NCBI RefSeq assembly: GCF_000024405.1
Contig: NC_013517.1
Location: 4,123,989 to 4,187,988, forward strand
Length of the DNA: 64,000 nucleotides
Source: Sebaldella termitidis ATCC 33386
GTDB lineage: Bacteria; Fusobacteriota; Fusobacteriia; Fusobacteriales; Leptotrichiaceae
Reading direction: 5' to 3'
The notes under the pieces were generated by a model. That model worked only from the letters and a program-made list of their open reading frames with translations, was not told the origin of the DNA and did no database searches. A program made the translations under genes and the position numbers. Position 1 is the stretch's first letter, and the number at the start of each line of letters is the position of its first letter. Below are positions 17,263 to 27,850 of the stretch, piece after piece.

Positions 17263-19534
17263 AGAATATAATCATCCCGCCTTGTATCACAGTCTTTTTA
17301 GTAGAGTTTGCATCTGTAGTATTGTTATATACTGTAAGCCCTGCCTTACTGTACACCTGTAGCATTCCGGATATATCAAGACTATTTCCATTAATTAATT
17401 TTACTTCTATTCCCCCGGAAGCATTTTTCTGAATTGCATCTCCTGCTCCAAAAAGTATTTTATCTGTTGTTATTGTATTTGCCTTAACATGCTTCGCTTC
17501 TATTTGATTCGCTGCTATATGTCTTGCAAGGATATTATCAGCTGATATATTTTTAGCGTAAACTGTTCCCAATATTAATTTTTTACTTCCTGTATCAACA
17601 ACTATTGTATCTCCGTCCACTCCTATCTGTTCCCCAGTTATTTCAAGTGACTTAGCTATTACAGCAGTTGACTGGTCACTTTCCATCCCTGCCATTGTTA
17701 CGCAGGATACTTTTATTTCATAAAATCCCGGGTCCGTATTTGCTAAAAAGTGAGTACTGTTTCCACGGCTAAATTTTAAATTCAGTCCTGTATAATCCCC
17801 ATTTTCAGTTAAGCCTTTCATATACACTATATATTCCTGAATGTCATCCCTGTTTACTTTATCCCATTTTGCTCCCACTCCTAAATGTAGATTCTCTGGA
17901 ACTAAATTAATAGGTGTTGGTGGTTTATCTGCAGGATATTTTATATTTCCCCATTCAACATAACCATTATTTAGATATGATTCATCGAAAAGGTTGGACT
18001 TCTGATTCTCAAAATACTCTGTATTAGGTTTGTATTCCTCATATTCTACAGCTTCTATCTCAAGTTCATTTTGCTTCTGTGTTATCTTTGTTAACTGTAT
18101 ATCTGCGGTTAATTCTTCAAAATCAAGTTTCACAACATCCTGTAATTCCAGAAATGGAATACTGTTAGTCCTCATTTTATGTGTTGTTTTTTCTCTACAA
18201 TTTTTAAAATATAAATATCTTGCAACACTTTGGGCAAGTCGTATATCCTGAATATATTTATTGTCATATGTGTAAAGCTCTATTTCATGATCTGCTAAAT
18301 TCTTCTCTGTATAAGTAACAGTATTTCCCTCGTATACTTTGATCGGCTCTCCATACAGTTTAAACTTCTCTATGAAGATATCCGAAGTAGTATGATTAAA
18401 AAACTTTACTTTTCCTCCGTCATTATCAAGAACCAATTCATAGTCTGTGTATGTTATATATGTCTTTGTTCCGTCTGAATTTGGAATATATGCAACTACC
18501 TCAGGAGTTTTTTCAAGATTATTTACATAATCAGTCAGATACTTTATCTGCCAATATTCGTTATTGGTTAGTGTATTTGCAGGTACTTTTACTTTTGCAT
18601 CGTCAGCTTCATAATTTGCATTCTGTCCTGCAAGAATAAATACAGCCTGTCTTGCTTCTGTCTTATTTTCTGTAAATGACACTTCTACTTTATTACTTTC
18701 CGGTTTTGTTACTGCTGATTCCAGATAATTTAGTATATTTCCATATTTCAATTTGTAATCTACAATATTAGTATCTTTTTGATTCAAAAGACTTGTAATT
18801 TTGAGTTTTCCCTCACGGGTTACCCAGATATCCCCCACTACTGACCGGACTAATTCCGCAAGTTCTTCCATAATACTTTTGTCTTTTTCAAACTTTGCAA
18901 CAGGTATTATTATGTAATCTCCTAAAGTATGCTTCATTTCCTCTATTTCTATATCATTATCTTCAAATCCTAACTCTTTGGCCAGTTTGTACATCAGAGA
19001 TAAATTCTTTGCCCCTGAATGATAAACATAGTGACCCTGATATACATAATCCTTGTCAAATCTTTTCTTAAATCCTATAGATGTTTTATCTTCCAGTTTC
19101 AGCTTTATATATGTTCTCAGATGTTCCCGTCTAACTACAGGCTCTGCTACTATTCCAACAAACAAAAGTAATTCTTCTCCATCAAACAGATCTATTACAT
19201 GGATTTCATCATTTAAATTTATGATATTATTCTCGTGACTATCTTTAAAATCTGTAAATAGCATGTCATATACATCAAAAGTCTTGTCGCTATCTGTAAA
19301 ATATATTACTTCTTTTTCAGCGGATTTATCTGCATCCGGTTTTAAAAAAGTAAGGTCTAAAGTATTAGCTGCTATACTCTGTGTTTCATTTTCAAGAAAT
19401 TTTGATATTTCCAAAGTATCATTATCCAGATATTCCGATATATCTACATTTTTAGTTTTATTGAATATTTTTATCCGGTGTTTTAAATTATTTTCTTCTA
19501 GGTATGTTTTATCTATATAGCTTTGTGTGAACAT
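17246..19534 (-). CDS. Tail tip / baseplate hub protein
   Basis: This 762-residue protein follows the tape-measure gene by 2 nt, the usual place for the tail tip (gpJ- or Tal-like) protein. The N-terminal half resembles a baseplate hub (YIDKTYLEENNLKHRIKIF start, and later TKEARQAVFILA-like mixed folds). A fibronectin-like module lies around residues 540-630 (PPTPINLVPENLHLG to EIKVSCVTMAG). The C-terminus has the Ala/Ile/Asn/Asp-rich repeats AKNISADNILARHIAANQIE that recur at the ends of gpJ-type proteins. It probably contacts the host surface and the appendage proteins encoded after it. Confidence 0.7.
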   Translation of the reverse strand: MFTQSYIDKTYLEENNLKHRIKIFNKTKNVDISEYLDNDTLEISKFLENETQSIAANTLDLTFLKPDADKSAEKEVIYFTDSDKTFDVYDMLFTDFKDSHENNIINLNDEIHVIDLFDGEELLLFVGIVAEPVVRREHLRTYIKLKLEDKTSIGFKKRFDKDYVYQGHYVYHSGAKNLSLMYKLAKELGFEDNDIEIEEMKHTLGDYIIIPVAKFEKDKSIMEELAELVRSVVGDIWVTREGKLKITSLLNQKDTNIVDYKLKYGNILNYLESAVTKPESNKVEVSFTENKTEARQAVFILAGQNANYEADDAKVKVPANTLTNNEYWQIKYLTDYVNNLEKTPEVVAYIPNSDGTKTYITYTDYELVLDNDGGKVKFFNHTTSDIFIEKFKLYGEPIKVYEGNTVTYTEKNLADHEIELYTYDNKYIQDIRLAQSVARYLYFKNCREKTTHKMRTNSIPFLELQDVVKLDFEELTADIQLTKITQKQNELEIEAVEYEEYKPNTEYFENQKSNLFDESYLNNGYVEWGNIKYPADKPPTPINLVPENLHLGVGAKWDKVNRDDIQEYIVYMKGLTENGDYTGLNLKFSRGNSTHFLANTDPGFYEIKVSCVTMAGMESDQSTAVIAKSLEITGEQIGVDGDTIVVDTGSKKLILGTVYAKNISADNILARHIAANQIEAKHVKANTITTDKILFGAGDAIQKNASGGIEVKLINGNSLDISGMLQVYSKAGLTVYNNTTDANSTKKTVIQGGMIIFYERSP

Positions 19535-19536
19535 AT

Positions 19537-22500
19537 TTAGACCTCCTTCTTACTTGATTTGTGTAATTCTTCTTTTACTGTCTTTACCATTTTCTTTAAA
19601 AAGTCTTCTGCTTCTAAAAATCCATAATTATTAAGTGTGTAGTTTATATTTATATCATTAGCCAGAAGTCCTGTGGCTGTTTTATAACTATTTGATAACC
19701 CACCATAATATTCTCCTGTTGATGAGTTTGTCCCTCTGAAATCTAATCCTTCTGCCTGCAATTGAACTTCTGCTTTATCGAGCTGTGCTTTAATAATATC
19801 GTATGCATCCTTAAAGCTTCCTGCTCCTTCCAGTGCTTTTGTATATTCATCATTTAGGAAATACTTTTCTGCCAGACCTTTGAATGTTTCTGATTCATAA
19901 AAGGCTTCTATTAGTCCATCTTTTACTGAACTGTATATGCTGTCTCCGAGTGACATGCTGAACTGACTGAATGAATTAGTATCTAATGCATCTCTCATTG
20001 CTTTTTCTAAAGCACTTCTTATATCCTCTGCCTTATCATCAATTGCTGAATCAGGAAACATTGCATTAATTACATCATCACTCAACCCTGCACCTTTAGC
20101 CTGTGATTTCAAGATATTCAGAACTTCATTCATATCATTTTTTATATTCTCAGTACTTTTCAGCATTGTAAATTCATTCCAAAAATTAAGATTTTCATTT
20201 ACAAAAGCATTTAAGTCTGTATTTCCAGATAGTCTAAAGTCTGCAAGTTTATCTGAGATATTTGCAAATTTATTATTAAAGCTTTCCTCTAAGCCTTGAA
20301 AATTAATATCATAAAATACTTTTGATATATTTGTTCTCAGCTTTGTAAAATAGCTTTCCATTCCTGTGGCTAATGACATAATTGTTTCGTCACCTTCTAT
20401 TATCTTTCCATAAAAAGCCGACTTTACATCATTGAAAGCACTTATTATTGTTTCGCCTTCCTGTATAAGAGCATTTACCTGATTTAAAATTTCTTCTCTA
20501 TAATTCTCAGGATCTTTTCCCATTCCTTTGTAAATACTCTCAAGCTGTTTCTGATACTCATCTCTAAGTTCAAAGACATCAACTACTTCCACACCCTCAA
20601 AACTTTCCAGTATTCCGTTCTTTGGAAGATTTGCAGAGTGTCGTTCCATTGTCTTTATATCATCAATGAACCTTAGGAACTGTCCTTTTACTTCCTCAAT
20701 ATTGTGATTATCAAGGCTTTTTTTCCCTAATTTATTTTTTAAAGAATTAAGGTCAAAATTCTCTAAGTAAGAATCATAAAATTGTTCCAGACTTTTTGAA
20801 TCTCTCGCAGTATATTTCCATGCATCACCAAAATATTCTTCAAAACTTTGATTTAAAGTAGCATATGAATCTGTTGTTTTAGACCCGAATAGTCTTCTTT
20901 TTTTACTCGTACTATGACCTGTAGCTGTAATATTCTCATCAAATAAATTTCCAGTAGTTTTTATCAGGTTATCATAATAATTTTTCTGTTTTGCAATATT
21001 CTTATCTGATGTATCAGAAGCTATATTCTGTATAAGTTTTGTATTTAAATCTACTATAGAACCTGTAAGATCATTTATACTTTTTATCAGGTCTGTATTT
21101 TCTTTGAATTGTTTTTCATACCACTCTGCTGCTTTTTTTCTTTCCTCTTCATTTTTAGCCTTTTGCTTTTTACTACTTCCAAATCCTAGAAGATCTCCTG
21201 CACTTCGGAATAATCCTACCCCTGTACTCACAAGTCCTGTTACCATTCCTATTCCTGATGTTACATTGGAAAGGAAACCTCCTACTCCGCTTAATACACT
21301 CCCAATTTTACTGTTTCCTGTAAGTGATGTGTTTTTAAGACTTTCTGCTAAGGCCGATAAACTCTCCACTGTTGTGGCAAGATTCTTTAAAAAATCATCT
21401 TTTAGTACTTCTCCTGCTGTTGATAAATGCCCTGCCAGTTCATCTAACTGGTTTTTTACTGTATCAAATAAGGTAAGATTTGCTATGCTTCTGACTGCCA
21501 TATCTGAACTTGTAGCCAGTTTTTGCATAGTTTCTATCAGTATTTTTTCTTGTTCTATCTGATCCTTCCGATAATCTCCGCTTGCTGTGTAGCCTTCCAT
21601 TGCTTCTCTGAAAGCATTTCCAAATACTTCACTATACTTTTTATTATATATTCCAGAAATATCTGTTCCCTGTACTGCTTTATCAAACAGGTCTTTTACT
21701 CCGGATATAAGACTTTCCTGTATTCCTTGTGGATTTATATTTAAAAACAGATCTTCTATTCCTTTTTCAAAATCATATACTTGTGAACTTTGTCTTGCTA
21801 TTTCCCTTTGTTCTCTTTCATTTTTCAGAGCTTGGACAAGTTTTTCAGTTTCTTCTGCTTTTAATCTTTCTAATTCTCCTATATTCGTTGTTTTTACTGT
21901 CTTTTGTGTACCTTTATTTACTATTTCCCTGCCCGTATTCGTTTTAAGTATTTCTGATAATGATTGCAGTAAAACTGTATATGTTTCTTTTTTGCTCTTA
22001 TTTACTGCATTATCTTTTTTCCCTGATAATTCCGATAACTGTTTTTGTGTTTCATCATACATGGCTTTTATGTCATCAATAGTACTAAATTCGCTAAAAT
22101 CTATATTTATTCCATGAGTTATATATTTGAGCTGCTCTCCAAGTTTTATATTAAAATCTTCCAGTATTTTCTTGTCTTCTGTTGTTAACAGCCCTGTTAT
22201 TTCTCCATCTTTTTTCGTACTTGCTACTACTGCTGGTGTCCCAAGACTATATTCTAACTGTTCTTTTTTAGCATAGGCGTTATCCAAAAGCTTTTGCCAT
22301 AAGTCTATATTCCTTTTAAACTCTTCTTCCTGTTTACTTCTTAAGTTTTCCGGCAATATAGATAGATGACTATTTAATTCACTTAAAACTTTTTGATTTT
22401 TTACTATTTCTGAATTTATAAAGATTAATTCTTTTTGTAATTCTTCTGTGCTTTTATCAGATTTTGCTATATTTTTTACCGGATTTTCCGTTTTTTCTTC

Positions 22501-25314
22501 TTTTACTTCTGTTGATTGTGGTGTATTTTTCTTTAATTGCTCTATCCTCTTAGTAAGTTCGTATATGGATTTTGCTATTGTTTCTGAACTATTTTTATAT
22601 ACATCTGCTATTTGTTTGTCTACCTCGCTCTGATCTGTTCCCAATAGCTCGCCCATTGCCCTTATTTCTTTTATTTGATCTATTACATTATTTTGGTTTT
22701 TTTCTCTTATTAAGGCTTCCTTTTCCATTACTGCTGCCAGTTTTTTATTGGTTAATCCCAATTTATCAAATGTATCTTCTATTCCCTCTAACAGCTTAAT
22801 CTGTTTATCTAAGTAAATATCATAATCGTCCATTCCTTCTGTATATCTTTTTTCTAAGTCTATACTGGATGCTTCAAAGTATTCTGCCATATTTTTTATT
22901 AATTCATTGTAAACCTGCTTATTATCATCTTTTTTTATGTCATAATTTAGCTCTTCTGTCTTTTTCTTATAGTCCTTCGAAGTATTGGCAAAATACAGCT
23001 GTTCATTCAGTTTCTTTATTTCCTGTGTATATTGCTCTACTGCTCCTTTATCTCCCAGAGTTCTTGCTAAATCCCTTGATGTTTCTTTTATTTTTATGAA
23101 GGATTGTAATACTTCGGCATTTGACCAGTCTAGGGCATCTCTAAAATCTATTATTTTACTTATTTCCAGTTTATCAAGTTCATTTCTGGCATTTTTTATT
23201 TTTCCTGCCAATACTTCACTGTTAATACTAAAATCTTTTATCTGTTTATTTAGACTCTCAAGCATCTGCTCCCATTTATCTTTTTCTGGACTTTTTCCTT
23301 TTCCACCTTTATTTTTACTGCTTCCTCCGCTCGCTTTATTATAATCTCCAAGATTTGGCTTATTTATATTTTTACTTAATCCTCTTATTGCTTTTTCAAG
23401 GTTCTCGGCATTTTTATCAGTTTCATTTACAACTACTCCATTTTGTGCACTTCTCTGGACTATGTTATACATTCCGTTTAGTCCTTTGGATATTGTCGTA
23501 TGAAGTTCACTTCCCATTATTGTGATATGATCATTAGTTTCCAAAAATCCTTGTAACATTTCCATTGACAGAGCTTTTTCACTTCCATCTATTCTTCCTA
23601 CTACTTCTCCTTTGGAATCTCTTACCACTCCGGCTATATATTTATCTGATTCCAGCTGAGCTATTTTTGAATTTGATATTATGTTATTTGCATTATTCTT
23701 TATGTCTTGTTTGACCGAGAAAATTCCTTGTAATATCTGATTATCACCTGCTTCTATTGAACTGGCAAACTTATCAAATATTTCTATTGTATTATCTCTC
23801 TTTTGAGCTATTTTTGTCAGATTATCCTCAAGTTTTACATACCCCTGCTCTTGTTTTTGCATTACTTCTACTTGGTTAGCTGCATAATCTGTTAACATTC
23901 TGGCTATGTATATAGCATTTTTATCATTGACTCCCTGCTGGACCAGCATATCTTCAAACTCTGCTGTCATTTTTCCTGTAGCTGCCATTCGCTCTGCCAT
24001 ACCTTTATCCATTGACTTTTTCAGCTCTTCTATCATTTGAGGAGTTACAAATTTATCTGCATCTATGTTAAAATCTGTTGCTATTTTTACTTTTATATTA
24101 TTTGCTGTTTCCATGGCTTTATTTATTTTATCTGTAAATTTCTTTACTTCTTTGGCCATTTCATCTGAAAAGCCTTCCATTATCTGAAGCTTTATTTTCT
24201 CCTTTAGCCTTTCTATTACATCATCAAGAGCTGTTATTACATCCCTGTATGCACTTTTCTCTCCGCTTATCCCTGATAGTATATCCGGATATTTTGTCTG
24301 TAATTCAGAAAATATCTGTACTCTCCTTGATTCCTCATCATTTGTAAGGCTTGCTTTTTTAGATAATGCTTCATATTCTGCTGCAAGATTCTGGATTTCT
24401 GATGCTTCTCCTAGAAATTCTCCTATATATCCTCCTGCTGTTGGTTTATTCAGCCAGCCATCTATAGTTCCCATTAAACTATTAATTACATGGAGAGTAT
24501 CTTCGCCGGCAGGAATAAATTTTTGTCCAAGAGTTCTGCTTATACTGTCCCAGTATGCATTAAGTACTTTTACCTGATTGGCATAACTGTCTATTGTTCT
24601 TTCAGCATCTCCCTGTACAAACTTTGTTTTTTCCATTAGAAAGTTATATCTTACTATTTGTTTTTGGGCTTCTGACATTTCTCTCCACTTTGTTTTTATT
24701 CCTTGTGATAAAGCATATTCTGCTGCTGTTGTCTCATTTAAAATTATCCCGTAACGTTTTAATGGTTCAGTCTCTCCTGTTAATCCTGATTTTAAGGCTG
24801 TAAATACTTCACTCATATCATTATCGTAAAATGAACTGAAATCTGCTGCTAATTCTGATAAGGCTAGTGACATATCATGAAGATCTTCTGTCTTTATTCC
24901 TGCTCCTTTAAATACTGCTCCAAATATTGCTGCCTGTTGTTGTAATTCAAAACTTGCTCTTCCTACATTCGTACTTATACTGTCGGCCCATTTAACTACT
25001 TCATTACTTCCTCGTTCAAATACCTGCTCCAGTACATTATCAAGTTCTTTTATTTCTGAGGCTGCATCTATACAGCTCATTCCTAGTTTCCCTATTTCCT
25101 TTATTCCTACTGCTATTCCAAGACCGGCCAGAATTCCTTTTATCCCTCCTAAGGAGGCTGCCAGCTTCTGAACTCCTGATGTGGCTCCACCTGATGTATT
25201 TCCCATACTATTTATCTGACGGGTTACAGTATTTAGTTCATTTCTATATCTTTCTATTTCTCTTGTATAGTTATCTACCACACTTAAGACCGTCTCTATT
25301 CTGTCTTGTTCCAC
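19537..25314 (-). CDS. Tail tape measure protein
   Basis: At 1,925 residues this is the longest phage gene, with long helical and coiled-coil tracts. An N-terminal segment typical of tape measures is present (GGIKGILAGLGIAVGIKEIG, then LDNVLEQVFERGSN). Hydrophobic segments such as IGSVLSGVGGFLSNVTSGIG lie in the middle. It sets tail length and is ejected during infection. Using the usual ~0.15 nm per residue, the tail would be roughly 280-290 nm. It lies directly between the tail chaperones and the tail tip, as expected. Confidence 0.9.
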   Translation of the reverse strand: MEQDRIETVLSVVDNYTREIERYRNELNTVTRQINSMGNTSGGATSGVQKLAASLGGIKGILAGLGIAVGIKEIGKLGMSCIDAASEIKELDNVLEQVFERGSNEVVKWADSISTNVGRASFELQQQAAIFGAVFKGAGIKTEDLHDMSLALSELAADFSSFYDNDMSEVFTALKSGLTGETEPLKRYGIILNETTAAEYALSQGIKTKWREMSEAQKQIVRYNFLMEKTKFVQGDAERTIDSYANQVKVLNAYWDSISRTLGQKFIPAGEDTLHVINSLMGTIDGWLNKPTAGGYIGEFLGEASEIQNLAAEYEALSKKASLTNDEESRRVQIFSELQTKYPDILSGISGEKSAYRDVITALDDVIERLKEKIKLQIMEGFSDEMAKEVKKFTDKINKAMETANNIKVKIATDFNIDADKFVTPQMIEELKKSMDKGMAERMAATGKMTAEFEDMLVQQGVNDKNAIYIARMLTDYAANQVEVMQKQEQGYVKLEDNLTKIAQKRDNTIEIFDKFASSIEAGDNQILQGIFSVKQDIKNNANNIISNSKIAQLESDKYIAGVVRDSKGEVVGRIDGSEKALSMEMLQGFLETNDHITIMGSELHTTISKGLNGMYNIVQRSAQNGVVVNETDKNAENLEKAIRGLSKNINKPNLGDYNKASGGSSKNKGGKGKSPEKDKWEQMLESLNKQIKDFSINSEVLAGKIKNARNELDKLEISKIIDFRDALDWSNAEVLQSFIKIKETSRDLARTLGDKGAVEQYTQEIKKLNEQLYFANTSKDYKKKTEELNYDIKKDDNKQVYNELIKNMAEYFEASSIDLEKRYTEGMDDYDIYLDKQIKLLEGIEDTFDKLGLTNKKLAAVMEKEALIREKNQNNVIDQIKEIRAMGELLGTDQSEVDKQIADVYKNSSETIAKSIYELTKRIEQLKKNTPQSTEVKEEKTENPVKNIAKSDKSTEELQKELIFINSEIVKNQKVLSELNSHLSILPENLRSKQEEEFKRNIDLWQKLLDNAYAKKEQLEYSLGTPAVVASTKKDGEITGLLTTEDKKILEDFNIKLGEQLKYITHGINIDFSEFSTIDDIKAMYDETQKQLSELSGKKDNAVNKSKKETYTVLLQSLSEILKTNTGREIVNKGTQKTVKTTNIGELERLKAEETEKLVQALKNEREQREIARQSSQVYDFEKGIEDLFLNINPQGIQESLISGVKDLFDKAVQGTDISGIYNKKYSEVFGNAFREAMEGYTASGDYRKDQIEQEKILIETMQKLATSSDMAVRSIANLTLFDTVKNQLDELAGHLSTAGEVLKDDFLKNLATTVESLSALAESLKNTSLTGNSKIGSVLSGVGGFLSNVTSGIGMVTGLVSTGVGLFRSAGDLLGFGSSKKQKAKNEEERKKAAEWYEKQFKENTDLIKSINDLTGSIVDLNTKLIQNIASDTSDKNIAKQKNYYDNLIKTTGNLFDENITATGHSTSKKRRLFGSKTTDSYATLNQSFEEYFGDAWKYTARDSKSLEQFYDSYLENFDLNSLKNKLGKKSLDNHNIEEVKGQFLRFIDDIKTMERHSANLPKNGILESFEGVEVVDVFELRDEYQKQLESIYKGMGKDPENYREEILNQVNALIQEGETIISAFNDVKSAFYGKIIEGDETIMSLATGMESYFTKLRTNISKVFYDINFQGLEESFNNKFANISDKLADFRLSGNTDLNAFVNENLNFWNEFTMLKSTENIKNDMNEVLNILKSQAKGAGLSDDVINAMFPDSAIDDKAEDIRSALEKAMRDALDTNSFSQFSMSLGDSIYSSVKDGLIEAFYESETFKGLAEKYFLNDEYTKALEGAGSFKDAYDIIKAQLDKAEVQLQAEGLDFRGTNSSTGEYYGGLSNSYKTATGLLANDININYTLNNYGFLEAEDFLKKMVKTVKEELHKSSKKEV

Positions 25315-25326
25315 TTTTTAGCCTCC

Positions 25327-25563
25327 TTACTTCTTCTTGGTTTCTGACAATCCTTTATTTACCATATTTTTTATGTATTCCAATTTATTTATTAGCCAAA
25401 ACGGATGTTCATCATATGATTTAGAATATGGCAAAAACTTTATCTCATACTGACCGCCTGCCATTCCTAAACTGACCATTCCAAGGTAATTCATATACCT
25501 TGAAATGTCAGATATTATTCTATTTAATCGCTCTTCCGGTGTTTTGTGGCCTTTTAGTATCAT
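25327..25563 (-). CDS. Tail assembly chaperone-like protein, second ORF
   Basis: The product is 78 or 79 residues. The ATG at 25563 overlaps the TGA of the preceding gene (TGATG), and a TTG in frame lies one codon earlier. In siphophages this position, between tail tube and tape measure, holds the second chaperone reading frame, often made as a frameshift fusion. Here stop-start overlap favours translational coupling; I see no convincing slippery heptamer at the junction. Sequence: basic and helical, no recognised motif. Confidence 0.6.
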   Translation of the reverse strand: MILKGHKTPEERLNRIISDISRYMNYLGMVSLGMAGGQYEIKFLPYSKSYDEHPFWLINKLEYIKNMVNKGLSETKKK

Positions 25564-26153
25564 CAAAGCACATTTGTAATATTCAGACTCATAGTTTTGG
25601 CTCTCAACTTTCCCAGTTCTTTTATATTCTCCTCTATTAAACCCAGCATTGCTTCTAAAAAATCTGCCCCTTTTTTATCTGCAAATTTCAGTAAGTTTTC
25701 TTGTGTTTTTTCTACTTCTACTCCCTCTATTACTATCTTTATTAATTGAGATTGTAGTAATTCAAATTCCCGGCTTTCTCCCAATTCAAATTCTATTGGG
25801 ACAATCTCTAAGTCTTTAGTATCTTCTTTTATTCTTCGGATATGCATTTTCTTATTTAAGTAGTTCCACATATTTCTAAATGTCCCTACCATTTCCACTA
25901 CTATACAATAATCTGATGAACCAAAAGTCCTTATATCCGTTATTTTCTGTTCCGGTATTACTGGTGATTCATTCTTTTGCATTTCTTCCTTGATATGCTG
26001 ACCTGTATTTCTTAAATCCTTATTATCGGGATTCTTATTATCCACTTTCAGTTTTTCATTATCATATTTCTTTTCAGTATTTACTTTTTTATCAGAGACA
26101 GAAGCAGGTTTATCCTTACTTCTGTCTATTACATTTATATTCTTTTTAGCCAT
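25563..26153 (-). CDS. Tail assembly chaperone
   Basis: The 196-residue protein has a charged, disordered N-terminal third (Lys/Asp/Asn-rich) and a helical C-terminal half. It lies between the tail tube and tape measure genes, the standard place for the chaperone that coats the tape measure during assembly. Identity rests mainly on position. Confidence 0.6.
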   Translation of the reverse strand: MAKKNINVIDRSKDKPASVSDKKVNTEKKYDNEKLKVDNKNPDNKDLRNTGQHIKEEMQKNESPVIPEQKITDIRTFGSSDYCIVVEMVGTFRNMWNYLNKKMHIRRIKEDTKDLEIVPIEFELGESREFELLQSQLIKIVIEGVEVEKTQENLLKFADKKGADFLEAMLGLIEENIKELGKLRAKTMSLNITNVL

Positions 26154-26165
26154 ATCATCACCTTA

Positions 26166-27104
26166 TTACAGAATACTTGCGTAATCTAATATTTCTATTT
26201 TTACAGGTGTTTTTTCTGTTTCATCATAATAGGCTGATACCTCTTTTGTTAGTCCTCCTGCTCCTCCTATATCGGTTCTCTCTGATTTAGTTACTTTACA
26301 ATTTGGGAAAGTCATTCTAAATATTTTGGCAGGATTTCCTCTTTCTGCAAATTCTGTTATTATTTCATAAGATGAATTTGATTTTATGTCACTTAAATCC
26401 TGTATATATGTTGGTTTGTCAAATTCATTGAATGTCATTGATATCCCTACGCTTCCACGTTCTCCCTGTCTTATTGCCTTGTAGTACTCTGAGTTTAATG
26501 ACTGCTTTCCTTCAAGCTTATTATCTATATTGATATCTATACTTTCTACTTTTGAAGTTATATCTACCCCGTTTTGTTTTATTGTTGTTCCCAGACAAAT
26601 CAGTGGTTCTCCTTTAGGTGCTATTTCTGTTCCTGTGTATCCTGTACTGTTTGTTGTAAAGTCCATTCCTATCATACTGGCTGTGGCTGTTACATAGGCT
26701 GCTATTGACGTACTTATGTTTATTGATGATATTAGACAGTCTTTTGAATACTCAAACATATCATTATCTATATCATCCATTCCTACTGTCAGCCAGTTTT
26801 TTGTCGCATTTGACGGGGTTATTATCCATAAATCAGGATCTACTGAATCGGCTACACCATCAAATCCTGCTCCATAAAAAAGCAGCTCTAACTGTTCTCT
26901 TGTCGCCTCTACCGGCAAATCTCCTTCTACTGCTATCTTCGATACAAAACCATCTCTTTCCCATCTTCCTGAGCCTAATGCTTCTGATGTAGTCTTGTCT
27001 ACACTCGGAGCCATTCCAAAATCTGTACTTGCCAGTCTGTACATTGTTGATGTTTCGGCTGTTCCTCTGCCACTTTGGACTCCTACTAATACTCTTACTT
27101 CCAT
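26166..27104 (-). CDS. Major tail tube protein
   Basis: This is a 312-residue protein that resembles phage tail tube proteins, starting VRVLVGVQSGRGTAETSTM and continuing SALGSGRWERDG-like and VEGDLPVEATREQLELLF. It would polymerise into the non-contractile tail tube. The order terminator, tube, chaperones, tape measure agrees. No sheath gene is present. Confidence 0.8.
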   Translation of the reverse strand: MEVRVLVGVQSGRGTAETSTMYRLASTDFGMAPSVDKTTSEALGSGRWERDGFVSKIAVEGDLPVEATREQLELLFYGAGFDGVADSVDPDLWIITPSNATKNWLTVGMDDIDNDMFEYSKDCLISSINISTSIAAYVTATASMIGMDFTTNSTGYTGTEIAPKGEPLICLGTTIKQNGVDITSKVESIDINIDNKLEGKQSLNSEYYKAIRQGERGSVGISMTFNEFDKPTYIQDLSDIKSNSSYEIITEFAERGNPAKIFRMTFPNCKVTKSERTDIGGAGGLTKEVSAYYDETEKTPVKIEILDYASIL

Positions 27105-27107
27105 CTA

Positions 27108-27503
27108 TTATCTCTCCTTTATATCTAAATATATCTGAAATACTACATATCCTGTTTTGTCATTTTCACCGTTTTTTTCAATCCCCACTATATATTGATG
27201 ATCCATATTTATTATGTGGGTTAGAAGTTCCCTGTCCTTTTCAAGATTACTTAAAAATTCTTCTACCCACTCTACTTCTTCCAGTGAACCAGTCTTTAAT
27301 TTATTAAATCTTCCATATATTAGTTTTACTCTTCTTGTTATCTCTTTTCGGTGATTCAGCCCTATTGTCCTGCTTTCCTGACTTTCCGGCTGTATTATTA
27401 TATTATTTCCTGTTAACATCGCATATGGAAAGTCTGCTGCAAATCCGGATATACAGTTTTTTCCACTTACTTCCTCTATTCTTTTTTTTAATATCTCAAG
27501 CAA
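27108..27503 (-). CDS. Tail terminator / tail completion protein
   Basis: The 131-residue protein is encoded directly before the tail tube gene, 3 nt apart, where the tail terminator (gpU-like) protein is normally found. It has a mixed alpha/beta pattern with ILKKRIEEVSG at the N-terminus and VVFQIYLDIKER at the end. No diagnostic motif is visible, so the call is positional. Confidence 0.5.
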   Translation of the reverse strand: MLEILKKRIEEVSGKNCISGFAADFPYAMLTGNNIIIQPESQESRTIGLNHRKEITRRVKLIYGRFNKLKTGSLEEVEWVEEFLSNLEKDRELLTHIINMDHQYIVGIEKNGENDKTGYVVFQIYLDIKER

Positions 27504-27845
27504 TTAAATCACCATTATCCTTCTTGGTTTTTCTTTCTTTTCAAGCTGTAGTCTCAGTTTATTTTTCTTTATGCTGTTTATGAAATCTTTCAAAAATATC
27601 CTTTTATCTTCTACCATTGAATCCATTTCTACATCTGCAAACAGTTTATATTGGATGTAGTTATTCCTTATCAGGCATATTTCTGCTTCCGTCATTTCAA
27701 ATCCCTCAAGCTCTGCTTTCACATATGTACGAGATTCCTCTGAATAATTTTCTATTCTCTTGTCTATTTCTTCTGATGTATACCCGAGCCTTTCCAAGGT
27801 GTCTTTCAGAGCCTGAGGGAGCTCGTAATCTGCTCCCATTCTCAT
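27504..27845 (-). CDS. Head-tail connector / adaptor protein
   Basis: The 113-residue, highly helical protein is encoded between the capsid gene and the tail terminator and abuts the latter. Head-completion adaptors of this size and helical nature sit here in siphophages. The N-terminus reads ELPQALKDTLERLGYTSEEI and the C-terminus is basic (LEKKEKPRRIMVI). Confidence 0.5.
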   Translation of the reverse strand: MRMGADYELPQALKDTLERLGYTSEEIDKRIENYSEESRTYVKAELEGFEMTEAEICLIRNNYIQYKLFADVEMDSMVEDKRIFLKDFINSIKKNKLRLQLEKKEKPRRIMVI

Positions 27846-27850
27846 CTCTC

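Noticed and set aside
25551-25575. Programmed -1 frameshift joining the two tail chaperone frames
   Set aside because: The junction has a TGATG stop-start overlap and no clear slippery heptamer followed by a structure; coupling is simpler.
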